Positions 25,972 through 35,298 of a stretch of 64,000 nucleotides of DNA are shown one piece after another. The DNA lies in assembly GCF_039544265.1 (NCBI RefSeq), contig NZ_BAABLI010000007.1, forward strand, positions 62,001 to 126,000, given 5' to 3'. The translations under genes and the position numbers were made by a program. Within the stretch, counting starts at the first letter, position 1, and each line of letters begins with the position of its first letter. The DNA is from Corallincola platygyrae (GTDB lineage: Bacteria > Pseudomonadota > Gammaproteobacteria > Enterobacterales > Neiellaceae). The notes under the pieces are model-generated. The model did no database searches and had not been told where the DNA came from. It saw only the letters and a program-made list of their open reading frames with translations.

Positions 25972-27624
25972 TTATACCTTGTTGTCCAGCTTGGACAGTT
26001 TCAGGTTCAGGATGGCCATCGCACCAACCAAGATAAAGATAACCGTCGCAATCGCTGCTGCAAGACCGTAGTCCTGACCAGCACCTTCAAACGCAATACG
26101 GTAGGTGTAACTAACCAAGAGGTCAGTGGTACCTGCAGGCGTTGTCGCTCCAATGATATCCGGGCCACCATTTGTTAACAGGGCAATCAGTACGAAGTTA
26201 TTGAAGTTAAACGCGAACGATGCAATCAACAGTGGTGTAAGCGGCTTGATCAACAACGGCAAAGTGATGTTGAAGAAGTTACTGACTGGACCCGCACCAT
26301 CCATCGCCGATGCTTCGTACAAGTCCTCTGGAATAGACTTAAGCAAGCCCATGCTGAGGATCATCATGTACGGATAACCGAGCCATGTATTCACAATCAG
26401 AATCATGGTTCGCGCTAAGGCGGGTTGTGTATACCAGTCGGGCTTAATGCCAAATAAGGCTTCAAGCACCATATTGATTTCACCGAAGTTCTGGTTGAAC
26501 AAACCTTTGAACACCAGAATCGAAATAAATGCCGGCACCGCGTATGGCAAGATGAGAATCACTCGGTAGATGGCTTTACCACCCAAGAACTCCCACTGTA
26601 CCAGGTTACCCAGTACCATACCGATCGCTAAGGTGAAGAACACACTGCCCGCGGCAAACATTACCGTCCAGACAAAGATCTCCATAAATGGACCTTGAAT
26701 GCCTTTATCGGTAAATACGCGCCAGTAGTTGTCCCAACCAATCGATACAGTAAAGCCAGGTGGCAATGCATCACCAACAAACTCGCCGTTCGCATCAATA
26801 TACTGGTAGAAACCATCATAGTAATTTGGACGAAGAAGCTGGTTGGTTTGGTTGTTTCTTAATGTATTGGGATCACTGATGATGGTCCCGTTTTCTAATA
26901 CCACACCATCGGAAAGTCGTGAGAACAGAGGTCTGAGGGCAGCGAATTTACGCAGGCCGCTCATGCTCAGGTCTACACCACTAGGTAGTGTTGCTGATAG
27001 TGTTTGCAAGTGTGTTCTGAGAGAAATGACTTCGCGCAGGGCTGCTTTTTCACCTTCTGGAACAGCATCTGCTGCACGAAGTTGAATTCCGCCATCTGCG
27101 TACGGGAAGTCCTCAGGCTTAGCCTTGCGGCTCTTAATTTCACCTGCATCCCACAATTTCAGCGATTGGCTTACAAAGATCTTTTCAGGTTCAAGCTCTG
27201 ACTTCAGTACCAACTTGAAACGATCTTGGTCAGCTTTAATAAGTGAGAAATCGTAGTTGCCCCCTTTGGCAAGGTAGGTCTGACGTAGGTGATAACCCTG
27301 AACTCGCTCCAACGAAAGTAAGTTACTTCCGCTGTAGTTGGTAAAGGAGATCCCTATCGTGTATGCCAGAGGGAAAATGATAAATATGACCATCCCGGCG
27401 ACACCGGGGAAAATATATCTATGGGCGTATGTCTTGCTATTGGTAAAAACGTACACACCGAGAGAGACGATGAGCAGAGTCAGTATGGCGAAAGCATACT
27501 CACCCGTTGCATACATAACGATAACTGCATAGCCACTGACTAAGATAACCAAAGCCAAGATGACAATTTTTAACCAGTTAGAACCGTTAGAGACAGTTGT
27601 AGAAGCAGCGTTAGACGCACCCAT
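25972..27624 (-). CDS. malF: maltose importer permease MalF
   Basis: A 550-aa permease. Two N-terminal helices (about 20-60) and a third near 80-100 precede a large periplasmic P2 domain (about 100-305) that contacts MalE, then the remaining helices and EAA loop (YEASAMDGAGPVSNFF near 433). ATG 27624 is used since AAAGG lies 9 nt upstream; a longer frame to 27654 adds ten residues. It is somewhat longer than the E. coli protein (514 aa), mainly in the N-terminus and P2. Confidence 0.94.
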   Translation of the reverse strand: MGASNAASTTVSNGSNWLKIVILALVILVSGYAVIVMYATGEYAFAILTLLIVSLGVYVFTNSKTYAHRYIFPGVAGMVIFIIFPLAYTIGISFTNYSGSNLLSLERVQGYHLRQTYLAKGGNYDFSLIKADQDRFKLVLKSELEPEKIFVSQSLKLWDAGEIKSRKAKPEDFPYADGGIQLRAADAVPEGEKAALREVISLRTHLQTLSATLPSGVDLSMSGLRKFAALRPLFSRLSDGVVLENGTIISDPNTLRNNQTNQLLRPNYYDGFYQYIDANGEFVGDALPPGFTVSIGWDNYWRVFTDKGIQGPFMEIFVWTVMFAAGSVFFTLAIGMVLGNLVQWEFLGGKAIYRVILILPYAVPAFISILVFKGLFNQNFGEINMVLEALFGIKPDWYTQPALARTMILIVNTWLGYPYMMILSMGLLKSIPEDLYEASAMDGAGPVSNFFNITLPLLIKPLTPLLIASFAFNFNNFVLIALLTNGGPDIIGATTPAGTTDLLVSYTYRIAFEGAGQDYGLAAAIATVIFILVGAMAILNLKLSKLDNKV

Positions 27625-27692
27625 TTGCACAACCTTTCCTGATGGGTAGAACAAAGGAAGGGCAAATGCCCTTCCTTATCCTTGGTGAGTTT

Positions 27693-28883
27693 TTACTTGA
27701 CGATACGCTTAGCTGCGCCGTCAAGGGCCTTGTCAACAGTCTGACGGCCAGAAGTAACGTTAGACAGAGCAGTAGCCATTGCAGACCAGAATTTGCCCAT
27801 TGCAGCAACGTTAGGCATAGGCTCACCAGCCTGTGCGTTAGCGAAGGTAGCTGCGATGTTCGGATCTTTAGCTAGTTGCTTCATGTACTCTTTGAATGCT
27901 ACCGCACCCAGAGGTACATCGTCGTTAACCATCTTCAAACCATCGACTGTCAGCAGGTAGTTCTCGAGGAACTCAACTGCCAAGTCTTTGTTTGGACTAG
28001 CTGCGTTTACAGCACCTGCCAGTACACCTACGAAAGGCTTAGCAGCAGAACCGTTTACGCTTGGGATATAAGTAACACCGTAGTTGATGCCACTCTTCTT
28101 GATGTTGCTCCATGCCCAAGGACCATTGATCATCATAGCGATCTCGCCCTTGTTGAACGCAGCGTCCATAACACCGTAGTCTGCGCCTTTAGGCATGATG
28201 CCCTGATCGATGAAGTCTTTGATCATCTTAACGCCAGCTTTGGCGCCAGGAACGTTAACACCAGTATCCTTGATGTCGTAAGAACCATTTTCGTACTTGA
28301 ATACATAACCGCCGTTAGCAGCGATCAGAGGCCAAGTGAAATAGGTGTTGTTGTAGTCCCACAGAATAGCTTTAACTTTACCGCCAGAGCTTTCCTGCAG
28401 TTTCTTGTCGAGTGCTGGGATCTCTTCGAAAGTCTTTGGTGGCTCAGCAACCAAGTCTTTGTTGTAGATCAGGCCAACAGCTTCAACCGCTACTGGGTAG
28501 CCGTAAACTTTACCGTTGATGGTTACTGCGTCCCAAGTGAAATCTTCAATTGCAGACTTCACGTTGTCGCTTGGCTTCAGCTCAGACAGAAGACCAGCAG
28601 ACGCCCAATCACCGAAACGGTCGTGAGCCCAGAAGAAGATGTCTGGACCACTACCTGTAGAAGCTGCCTGCTGGAATTTACCAGGGGCATCATCAGGGTG
28701 AGCAACAGTAACTTTTACACCAGTGTCGGCTTCAAATTTCTTACCAACTTCAGCCAGTCCGTTATAGCCTTTATCACCGTTAATCCAGATAGTCAGCTGA
28801 CCTTCTTCGATTGCGGCGCTTGCAGTTGCGGACATCCCTAATGTCGCAGCAGCAACTGCAGTGGCTAGGATTGTTTTTTTCAT
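27693..28883 (-). CDS. malE: maltose/maltodextrin-binding protein MalE
   Basis: A 396-aa periplasmic solute-binding protein with a signal peptide (1-23, ASA cleavage). Mature signatures are EEGQLTIWINGDKGYNGLAE, HDRFGDWASAGLL and MINGPWAWSNI, all shared with E. coli MalE, including aromatic ligand-site residues. It leads the malEFGK operon. No outer-membrane maltoporin gene is in the window. Confidence 0.96.
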   Translation of the reverse strand: MKKTILATAVAAATLGMSATASAAIEEGQLTIWINGDKGYNGLAEVGKKFEADTGVKVTVAHPDDAPGKFQQAASTGSGPDIFFWAHDRFGDWASAGLLSELKPSDNVKSAIEDFTWDAVTINGKVYGYPVAVEAVGLIYNKDLVAEPPKTFEEIPALDKKLQESSGGKVKAILWDYNNTYFTWPLIAANGGYVFKYENGSYDIKDTGVNVPGAKAGVKMIKDFIDQGIMPKGADYGVMDAAFNKGEIAMMINGPWAWSNIKKSGINYGVTYIPSVNGSAAKPFVGVLAGAVNAASPNKDLAVEFLENYLLTVDGLKMVNDDVPLGAVAFKEYMKQLAKDPNIAATFANAQAGEPMPNVAAMGKFWSAMATALSNVTSGRQTVDKALDGAAKRIVK

Positions 28884-29272
28884 TAGCCTTTCCTTTGTGT
28901 TTTTTTGTTAGCGAGCAAAGCTCATTTTGGATAATGGGTTCCCCCAATCGCAAGCCATTCTAGAACATGCCATTACGTACCGCACATGACATGCCTCAAA
29001 CTTTTGAAACTATACTACACACCGTTTTTTGTCTTTTTTGACAAAATCAGGTGTTTGTCTAGTTATTCACCTGCAATGGGCTAAAAGTTGTAAAACAACA
29101 CCAATCCAATCAAAAAACCCACAACCTCTTTTGGTTAAAACCCGTAATAACACTGGGTTTCAACCAGAAGAGTCGGGGTTGATGTTTATATCATGGAATT
29201 TTTTTACAAGAAACCTTTCAGTTAGCAGCCACTTGAGAAAGTTAGTCGCATTCATGCGTGTCCGCAAGCGAA
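28884..29272. promoter_or_regulatory. malE upstream region with a palindrome
   Basis: This 389-bp gap lies between malE and the end of yejK, both on the minus strand. It holds a perfect palindrome TTTTGTC-N6-GACAAAA at 29027-29046 and a weak CRP-like site at 29056-29071 (TGTCT-N6-TCACC, GGTGA half-site good). I see no MalT-type box. A minus-strand -10 like TATAGT lies near 29010, but its -35 is unclear. The palindrome is a candidate repressor operator. Confidence 0.4.
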
Positions 29273-30304
29273 TCACTCATCGCCCGAGCTTTTTACATGA
29301 CGCTTTAACTGATCCAAGAGATTAGGAGGGACTCTGGTTATTGTTAACGTTTCATTTTGAGGATCAAACAGCACGCTGTCGCCCAACAAGCCTCTTTCGA
29401 AGCCGATAGAAACGCCCCTTCCCTGCCCACTGAATTTCGTTACTTTACCAACCACCGAGGCTACTGGTGGTAGCTCTTCCGGAAGTTCATCAGCAACTTG
29501 GTTTAGTAAACCATGATTATCGCCACTGACTGCGCCGACCACCTCTGACAGTTGAGCGATATTGAGCCGCTCACCAGCCTGTTGCTGTTCTTTGTAATAT
29601 TGGCTGGTTTCCTTACGAACCTGTTGCTTCTCTTCTTTATTCAACTGCGCCGTATCACAGTAGGTTTCGACCGCTTCGACTAAACGTTCATTCTGCTGTT
29701 TAGCCTCTCGGTACTCTTCAGCATTCAAAAACTCTAAGAAAAAGTCTGACACCTTGCGCCCTACTCTGCCTCTGATAAAAGAAAGCGGCATATCTTCCTG
29801 CTCACGCAGCGCATCGAGATCGAGACGGGCAGCCAGCTGCAATTTGGAAAGGTCAAGGTAGGTACTCTGGTGAAGCGTCAGGTTCTGGTCGAAAGCCAGT
29901 GCTGCCGTTTGTGAGCTATAGGTAAGCAGTAAAAACTCTCTGCCCAAGCTACGATAGTGGCAGATAATAAACAGGCCTTCTTCTACATGTTCATTCTCGG
30001 CCATCGCCAAGATCAACTTATTGGCCGTTAGCAAAGAAAAATCGGCAAACGGCGACGTTTGCTCTAAATACTCATCTAACGCCTCTGTAAATCTTTTCTC
30101 TTCACCACCGCCCTGATTGCTTTCGATGAAGGAGGCATAACCTTTGGCTGGCTTGGCGTTATAAGTTGTATGAGATCGCTCTATCAACTCATTCAGCGAA
30201 TGATCATCCGCAGGCAATGCATTGTGATTCTTTATCTGAAGTTGGTTCGCTTCAGTATCCAGGCTGATAGCGAGCACGCTCGCATTAATAATTTCTAATG
30301 ACAT
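29273..30304 (-). CDS. yejK: nucleoid-associated protein YejK/NdpA
   Basis: A 343-aa cytoplasmic protein of the 37-kDa nucleoid-associated family (found on the nucleoid; exact role unclear). Matching features are the MSL-I start, GREFLLLTYS-like central part and the C-terminal ISIGFERGLLGDSV-type motif (near 300-315). ATG 30304 fits the family start; upstream in-frame TTG is unlikely. It is divergent from yejL-yejM, as in many gammaproteobacteria. Confidence 0.93.
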   Translation of the reverse strand: MSLEIINASVLAISLDTEANQLQIKNHNALPADDHSLNELIERSHTTYNAKPAKGYASFIESNQGGGEEKRFTEALDEYLEQTSPFADFSLLTANKLILAMAENEHVEEGLFIICHYRSLGREFLLLTYSSQTAALAFDQNLTLHQSTYLDLSKLQLAARLDLDALREQEDMPLSFIRGRVGRKVSDFFLEFLNAEEYREAKQQNERLVEAVETYCDTAQLNKEEKQQVRKETSQYYKEQQQAGERLNIAQLSEVVGAVSGDNHGLLNQVADELPEELPPVASVVGKVTKFSGQGRGVSIGFERGLLGDSVLFDPQNETLTITRVPPNLLDQLKRHVKSSGDE

Positions 30305-30380
30305 GAAAGGAGGCCATATTCGTTTCAATAACTTATGTATGATATGCTTTTTAGCAATCAGCTGTGTAGGTTAAACGCCC

Positions 30381-30593
30381 ATGCCCCAGGTTTCCAAGTA
30401 TTCAAACTCTCAAATTGAAAAAGCGCTTAATGACGTCCTCGACGTCCTGCAGTCCCAAGATGCAACGATTGATTTCAGTCTTATGATTTTGGGCAATGCA
30501 ACTTCACATATTTTGCAGCAGATCCCAGAAGAAAAGCGCGCAGCAGTATTAGATAGTTTTACCAAAGCTCTCAAGCAATCTGCACAACAGTAA
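30381..30593 (+). CDS. yejL: YejL family protein
   Basis: A 70-aa helical protein of the DUF1414/YejL family, unknown in function, always found between yejK and yejM. It starts MPQVSKYSNSQIEKAL and keeps the family's length. It is 30 bp before yejM. Confidence 0.93.
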   Translation: MPQVSKYSNSQIEKALNDVLDVLQSQDATIDFSLMILGNATSHILQQIPEEKRAAVLDSFTKALKQSAQQ

Positions 30594-30623
30594 TCGAGTC
30601 ACTCACTGAGGCGCGTCACAGGA

Positions 30624-32480
30624 ATGACCTTTTCTGAGTTAGAATACAAAGACAAAGTCGCACGCCTGGTTAGCTGGGGTCATTGGTTTACCTTCGCTAA
30701 CGCTATTCTGGCATTGGTCATATCTCTTGGCTATCTCGCCATCGTAGATCTTCCAGACACAATAACAGGACAGTTGTTCCTGTTGGTGTATTGGGCTGGC
30801 CACTTTTCATTTCTGACCTTTCTGATATTCCTGGCGCTGCTGTTTCCGCTCGCATTTGTGCTGATAAGGCCCTGGATAATGCAAGCGGTCTCCGCGCTGT
30901 TAGCCTCGGTCGGTGTTGGCCTGTTAATCATTGATATCTTGTTCTTCGATGCTTATCGGCTGCACTTAAACCTGTTTGCATTTGAGCTGGCAATCTCGCC
31001 CGAAGGTGGGTTGCTGGACTTTCAGTTCTGGCAACTCGCGCTGGTACTTAGTTTTATCTTTATTGTTGAGTTCCTGCTTGGCCTATGGCTTTGGCGAAGC
31101 CCAACACGCAACACGACACGTAAGCTAGCCAGAACGACAGCCACCGCGTTAACCGCTTGTTTTTTCCTAAGCCACTTTTTCCATATTTGGGCTGACGCAC
31201 TGTTTTATGCCCCGATCACCAGCCAAAAACACTACTTTCCTCTTTCCTACCCCGCGACGGCTAAGACCTTCTTAAGAGACCACGGCTGGGTAGACGTAGA
31301 CAAGTATGCAAATGAGTTCCGCGAGCAGCGATTCTCCAGTAAGACACTGAATTACGGTGTACAGAATCTCCCTTCATCGCAAGCAGCATATACAAACAGT
31401 GTACTTGTGGTAGTTATCGAGTCCTGGCGCTCAGATATGCTGACTGAAGAGGTGATGCCCAACTTATATGCACTGTCACGCTCAGGGCTGCGATTTACCA
31501 ACCACTTCAGTGGAGGTAATGGTCCGTCAGAAGGCGTGTTCTCATTACTCTATGGCCTTCCTGCAACCTATCAGGATCATGTCACTAAGGCTTCTATCCC
31601 ACCTTTGGTAAGCAGTGCATTGGAGCGAGAAGGCTACATCAGAAGCGCATTTACCAGCAGCAGAAAGCTTAACGACCGAATTGAAATGGTCGCTTTCAAA
31701 GGCTTCGAACAATTTCAAACTGGCGATAGTGGTATTGGTAATGCGGCGAACGATCGACGCATCGCCAAACAATGGACACAGTGGTACCAAAACAAAGAAA
31801 GCGACGCGCCTTTCTTCACTTACCTTTCATTATCTGCACCGAGTAACTTTGCTACGCCAGCTGGCTATAAGTCACCGTTCCAGCCCGACTTTGAAGGTGT
31901 CCACCTGTTCAGTGATACCGACCTGCTGGACGAAGTACAACTGCGTAACCGCTACAAGAACTCCCTGCACTTCGTCGATTCACTGATACCAGCGATACTG
32001 GAGCCTTTGCGTAAAGATGGCTCTCTGGCGAACACCACGGTGATTTTCACCTCAGACCATGGCATGGAGTTAAACGATAAAGGCGGTAATAACTGGGGTT
32101 ATAACAGCAATTTCTCCAGTTACCAGACGCAAGTGCCGCTGGTTTTACTCTCTTCTGATGTCGGTGGTGCCGACATCGAAATGTTAACCTCGCACTACGA
32201 CATAAGCGCACAACTACTGCATCAGCTTTATGGTAAGTCTGTCGATGTCAGCGAACTAACCAGCGGCCATCCCCTGCTTGGTGATAGCCGACACAACTGG
32301 CTGTTTATGGGGGATGCAAAGCACTTCGCTATCCTGGAGAAAGATCGGCTGACCGAACTGAGAATGAGCGGCCAATACAAGATCTATGATCGCGGGAACA
32401 AGCGAAATCGAAGCGCTAAGCTGAGGGTCAAGCCGATGCGTGAAGTGCTCGAAGAGCTAAGACGTTTTTACAGCGACTAA
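30624..32480 (+). CDS. yejM: inner-membrane sulfatase-like YejM/PbgA
   Basis: A 618-aa protein with five N-terminal helices (about 18-195) and a periplasmic alkaline-phosphatase-fold domain (about 255-590): VVVIESWRSDML, FTNHFSGGN and FTSDHGMEL are the sulfatase landmarks. In enterics PbgA/LapC senses LPS and controls LpxC turnover through LapB. The nucleophile position (Ser/Thr in SGGNGPSEG) appears kept, but enzymatic activity is uncertain in the family. Confidence 0.92.
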   Translation: MTFSELEYKDKVARLVSWGHWFTFANAILALVISLGYLAIVDLPDTITGQLFLLVYWAGHFSFLTFLIFLALLFPLAFVLIRPWIMQAVSALLASVGVGLLIIDILFFDAYRLHLNLFAFELAISPEGGLLDFQFWQLALVLSFIFIVEFLLGLWLWRSPTRNTTRKLARTTATALTACFFLSHFFHIWADALFYAPITSQKHYFPLSYPATAKTFLRDHGWVDVDKYANEFREQRFSSKTLNYGVQNLPSSQAAYTNSVLVVVIESWRSDMLTEEVMPNLYALSRSGLRFTNHFSGGNGPSEGVFSLLYGLPATYQDHVTKASIPPLVSSALEREGYIRSAFTSSRKLNDRIEMVAFKGFEQFQTGDSGIGNAANDRRIAKQWTQWYQNKESDAPFFTYLSLSAPSNFATPAGYKSPFQPDFEGVHLFSDTDLLDEVQLRNRYKNSLHFVDSLIPAILEPLRKDGSLANTTVIFTSDHGMELNDKGGNNWGYNSNFSSYQTQVPLVLLSSDVGGADIEMLTSHYDISAQLLHQLYGKSVDVSELTSGHPLLGDSRHNWLFMGDAKHFAILEKDRLTELRMSGQYKIYDRGNKRNRSAKLRVKPMREVLEELRRFYSD

Positions 32481-32540
32481 AGGTAGTTGCCGATTCCGTG
32501 CATTAATTGTGCAATCAAGCTGTTGGCGGCAAATATCATA

Positions 32541-32568
32541 TTGCATTCCGGTTACGGATCGTTATCAT
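32541..32568 (+). promoter_or_regulatory. probable promoter of tRNA-Pro
   Basis: TTGCAT, a 16-nt spacer and TATCAT, followed by a G+C-rich discriminator, as expected for a stringently controlled stable RNA. It lies about 35 nt before the mature tRNA. Confidence 0.55.
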
Positions 32569-32603
32569 AAGCGCCGCACCTCAAAGCAAGACCAAACAGT
32601 TGA

Positions 32604-32680
32604 CGGCGTGTAGCGCAGCCTGGTAGCGCACTGTCATGGGGTGTCAGGGGTCGGAGGTTCAAATCCTCTCACGCCGACCA
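32604..32680 (+). tRNA. tRNA-Pro (anticodon GGG)
   Basis: A 77-nt cloverleaf: acceptor arm CGGCGTG/CACGCCG, A73 and encoded CCA, D-arm with GCGC and TGGTAGCGC, T-arm with GGAGG/TTCAAAT/CCTC, and anticodon GGG at 32638-32640. The anticodon stem has one T-T mismatch, which is also present in E. coli ProL. No integrase adjoins it. Confidence 0.96.
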
Positions 32681-32684
32681 ATAG

Positions 32685-32718
32685 AAAAGCCCGTAGCTCT
32701 ATGAGTTACGGGCTTTTT
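32685..32718 (+). terminator. terminator of the tRNA-Pro unit
   Basis: AAAAGCCCGTAGCTC-TAT-GAGTTACGGGCTTTTT: a long stem with one G-T pair and a T tract just after the tRNA. Confidence 0.9.
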
Positions 32719-32788
32719 GCCTTTCTATGCTAGATAAAACGCTAACTACGAGTACTTGGTCTGAAACGCGGAGCACACCCAATAGGCG

Positions 32789-33385
32789 CTATTCAGTAAT
32801 CTTCGCTGCAACTTTCTGAGCGGATTTATCTTTAGCTGGAAACGCATTTTTAAGCAGTGCAACGACATCTTTTCCAGGATCATTGATGACCACCAGCACC
32901 CCGGTATCCAAGGCCTTATCAGCACTTATCGTACCCAGCTGAAGCGCCCTAATCACATTGTAAGACGTCGAAATAGTGGGTGACTCTTTTTCTGGAGGAA
33001 GAACCTGAAGCTGTACCAGGTATCCGCTTTTAGTTGTACCTTTTGATGTGCGATATCGGGTCCAAAGCTGATGTTCGGACAGGTTGATGTAAAAACTGAT
33101 TTTGTTTGGACTTTCCGCTGAACTCAGGACGATTCCAAGCCTGTTCATATCCATATTTATCAGCCTGAGCCCTGCCTGCTTGGCATTGAACTTAGATGCC
33201 TTCGCAGCACCTTTACGAACAGTATCGACATCCGATGAATCGTATAGCGAACCCAAGTGGTAGTGATCGAATGGTGAGCCAAAGCCACCATGCATATTGC
33301 AGGCAAGCGCGCTTGGTACAGCCAACGCTGCACAGAGACATATGGAAAGACCGAGCCTTGAAACCAAAACAAACACCCAATTCAA
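32789..33385 (-). CDS. exported protein of unknown function
   Basis: A 198-aa protein with a signal peptide (hydrophobic 5-28, cleavage near ALA-CN or SALA). The mature part begins CNMHGGFG and has HYHLG, then a beta-rich domain (residues about 80-150) and an Ala/Lys-rich C-terminus. I do not recognise the family. The His/Cys/Met cluster at the mature N-terminus (CNMHGG, DHYHLG) could bind metal, an inference. It stands alone between the tRNA terminator and the YfcC-type permease. Confidence 0.65.
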   Translation of the reverse strand: MNWVFVLVSRLGLSICLCAALAVPSALACNMHGGFGSPFDHYHLGSLYDSSDVDTVRKGAAKASKFNAKQAGLRLINMDMNRLGIVLSSAESPNKISFYINLSEHQLWTRYRTSKGTTKSGYLVQLQVLPPEKESPTISTSYNVIRALQLGTISADKALDTGVLVVINDPGKDVVALLKNAFPAKDKSAQKVAAKITE

Positions 33386-33477
33386 ATGATCACCAGATAG
33401 CTGGCATGGTGACCTGAACCTCTAACAGTAAATTCTAACAGTGCGATCTGTTCGTTGCCAATCAGCAGTCCCCTGCA

Positions 33478-34851
33478 CTAGTAACCAATCAGTACGGCAA
33501 TCACCAAAGCAACAGCACTTGCCGCAAGTAACTTGATAATCAGTGGCCAGATAAAACGGAACCAACGGTCATAAGGGATACCACACATACCCAATATGCC
33601 CATCAACACAGCGTTCGTCGGCACAATCATGTTCATCAAGCCATCACCCATCTGGTATGCCAAAACGGCCACCTGACGAGATACACCCACCAGGTCCGCT
33701 ATCGGTGCCATGATCGGCATAGTGACATACGCCTGGCCGGAACCTGACGGAATAAAGAAGTTCAGCACGCTCTGAATAAACAGCATACCAACGGCAGATA
33801 GCTCCCCTCCCACCATGGTCAGCGGTGTTGCTAATCCATTGACCACAGTGTGCAGTACCTGAGCGTCACTCAATATCAGTTCGATGCTGCGGGCAAAGCC
33901 GATTAACAACGCCGTGCCAGTCAACTCACTGGCGCCGATAGTGAACGTCTTAGCGGCATTATCGAAGCCTTTACCTGCCACTAAGGAGCAGACCATGGCC
34001 AAAGCGAAAAACAGCGCACCTAACTCAACAAAATACCAATGGTACTTGGCGATTCCGACCACCATCACCACAAGTGTTGCCAGCGTTAAACCTAATACGG
34101 CTTTTTTACGCATATCCAGCGCTGGAAACTCAGTGGCCTTGGGTGGCTGAGCTTCAGGAATGTCGTGCACCAGACTGTTAACGTGATCAGCGCGAACAGC
34201 GCTCGCATATTTCCAAAGATGGTGAAAACCGATGGCTAGGAACGGGAATAAAAGCAGCAAGCGATACTCCCACCCGGAAGTTGGCGGGATCTCTGCAACG
34301 CCCTGGGCTACCAGCACGGTGAATGGGTTTAGCATCGCGGTGCCATAGCCAATACCGTAGCCAATCACCATGGATGCTACCGCTGATACCGTATCCATCC
34401 GCAGTGCTACACACAGAGAGATAAGGATAAGTACCAGCGGAATATACTCTTCTGCCATGCCAATACTGGTAGACCCTAGCGCGAACGCCAGCATACTCAT
34501 CAGTAGTAACAGTGCTGGTTTATGTGCAAACCGGTTCAGGACCTTCCCCAGCAGAGCATCAATAGCGCCGGTTGAGCGGATCACCGCCAGCGAACCACCC
34601 ACTAAAAACAGGAAGAAGATGATGCCCTGCGCTTCGCCCAATGCTCTTGGGATCACAGTGAACAATGTGGTCACAGGTAAGCTTACCTGCTGCTCAGCTA
34701 CCTTATATGTCCCCGGTACCACCACGGTGTTGCCATTGGCGTTTTCAGCCATTTCAAACGAACCCGATGGCAACATCCAGGTAAGCAGATAAGCGACTAC
34801 CATCATCAAAAACAGCAGCACCAAGGTGTGGGGGACTTTTATACTTTTCAT
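33478..34851 (-). CDS. YfcC-family (DcuC-like) membrane transporter
   Basis: A 457-aa inner-membrane carrier with about 11-12 helices and the typical opening PHTLVLLFLMMVVAYLLTWMLPSG, plus GSGQAYVTMPIMAPIADLVG near 385 and MGDGLMNMIVPTNAVLMG near 412. The family is annotated as C4-dicarboxylate or basic-amino-acid carriers; the substrate is unknown here. A small upstream gene and its terminator separate it from the SLC13 permease. Confidence 0.85.
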   Translation of the reverse strand: MKSIKVPHTLVLLFLMMVVAYLLTWMLPSGSFEMAENANGNTVVVPGTYKVAEQQVSLPVTTLFTVIPRALGEAQGIIFFLFLVGGSLAVIRSTGAIDALLGKVLNRFAHKPALLLLMSMLAFALGSTSIGMAEEYIPLVLILISLCVALRMDTVSAVASMVIGYGIGYGTAMLNPFTVLVAQGVAEIPPTSGWEYRLLLLFPFLAIGFHHLWKYASAVRADHVNSLVHDIPEAQPPKATEFPALDMRKKAVLGLTLATLVVMVVGIAKYHWYFVELGALFFALAMVCSLVAGKGFDNAAKTFTIGASELTGTALLIGFARSIELILSDAQVLHTVVNGLATPLTMVGGELSAVGMLFIQSVLNFFIPSGSGQAYVTMPIMAPIADLVGVSRQVAVLAYQMGDGLMNMIVPTNAVLMGILGMCGIPYDRWFRFIWPLIIKLLAASAVALVIAVLIGY

Positions 34852-34964
34852 GGAATTACTTGTTATTTTTATGAAGACTGGGGCTTGAGCCGATTTCTTC
34901 TACTCTATTTAAACTCGGCGCCAATTGATACGCCCATCCTAAAAGTTTGAACGACGATAGATGT

Positions 34965-34996
34965 AAAAAAAGCCGCAAGAGTATCGCTGCGGCTTC
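34965..34996 (-). terminator. terminator after the 62-aa gene
   Basis: Minus-strand AAGCCGCA stem with its complement TGCGGCTT and a following T tract, 24 bp after the stop of the small gene. It prevents read-through towards the YfcC-type gene. Confidence 0.8.
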
Positions 34997-35019
34997 CGGT
35001 CAAAAACGCTGGCTCGTTA

Positions 35020-35208
35020 TCAGCTGATTGGCGGGTAGCCTGACAAGATTTGCTCTGCGGCTTGCTCAGGAGACAAGTGTTCGGCTTGATACTGATGCTC
35101 AAAAATGTGGGACGCCAGAGCATCCAGCTCTTCACCTGACATGCCGTAATCTTCGCTGGCAATGGATATCACTTCGTTATGCCACTGGTTGAAATCCTGA
35201 TTGTTCAT
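35020..35208 (-). CDS. small acidic protein of unknown function
   Basis: A 62-aa acidic, helical protein beginning MNNQDFNQWHNEV and ending PPIS, with no signal or membrane segment. It has its own terminator downstream and codon use like its neighbours, so I think it is real. No family recognised. Confidence 0.6.
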   Translation of the reverse strand: MNNQDFNQWHNEVISIASEDYGMSGEELDALASHIFEHQYQAEHLSPEQAAEQILSGYPPIS

Positions 35209-35298
35209 CGCTCTGCCCTGTGACGCTATGAGTGTAATGCGTGTTACGACATGAGCACTTCGAAAGATCAGGCTACAAATACGATGCGAGGCATAACT

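Noticed and set aside
28884..29272. A possible small gene (98-aa frame) upstream of malE on the plus strand
   Set aside because: The frame at 29029-29325 has no ribosome site, an unlikely composition and runs into yejK; treated as non-coding.
32631..32647. T-T mismatch in the tRNA-Pro anticodon stem
   Set aside because: E. coli ProL has the same mismatch, so this is normal and not a broken tRNA.
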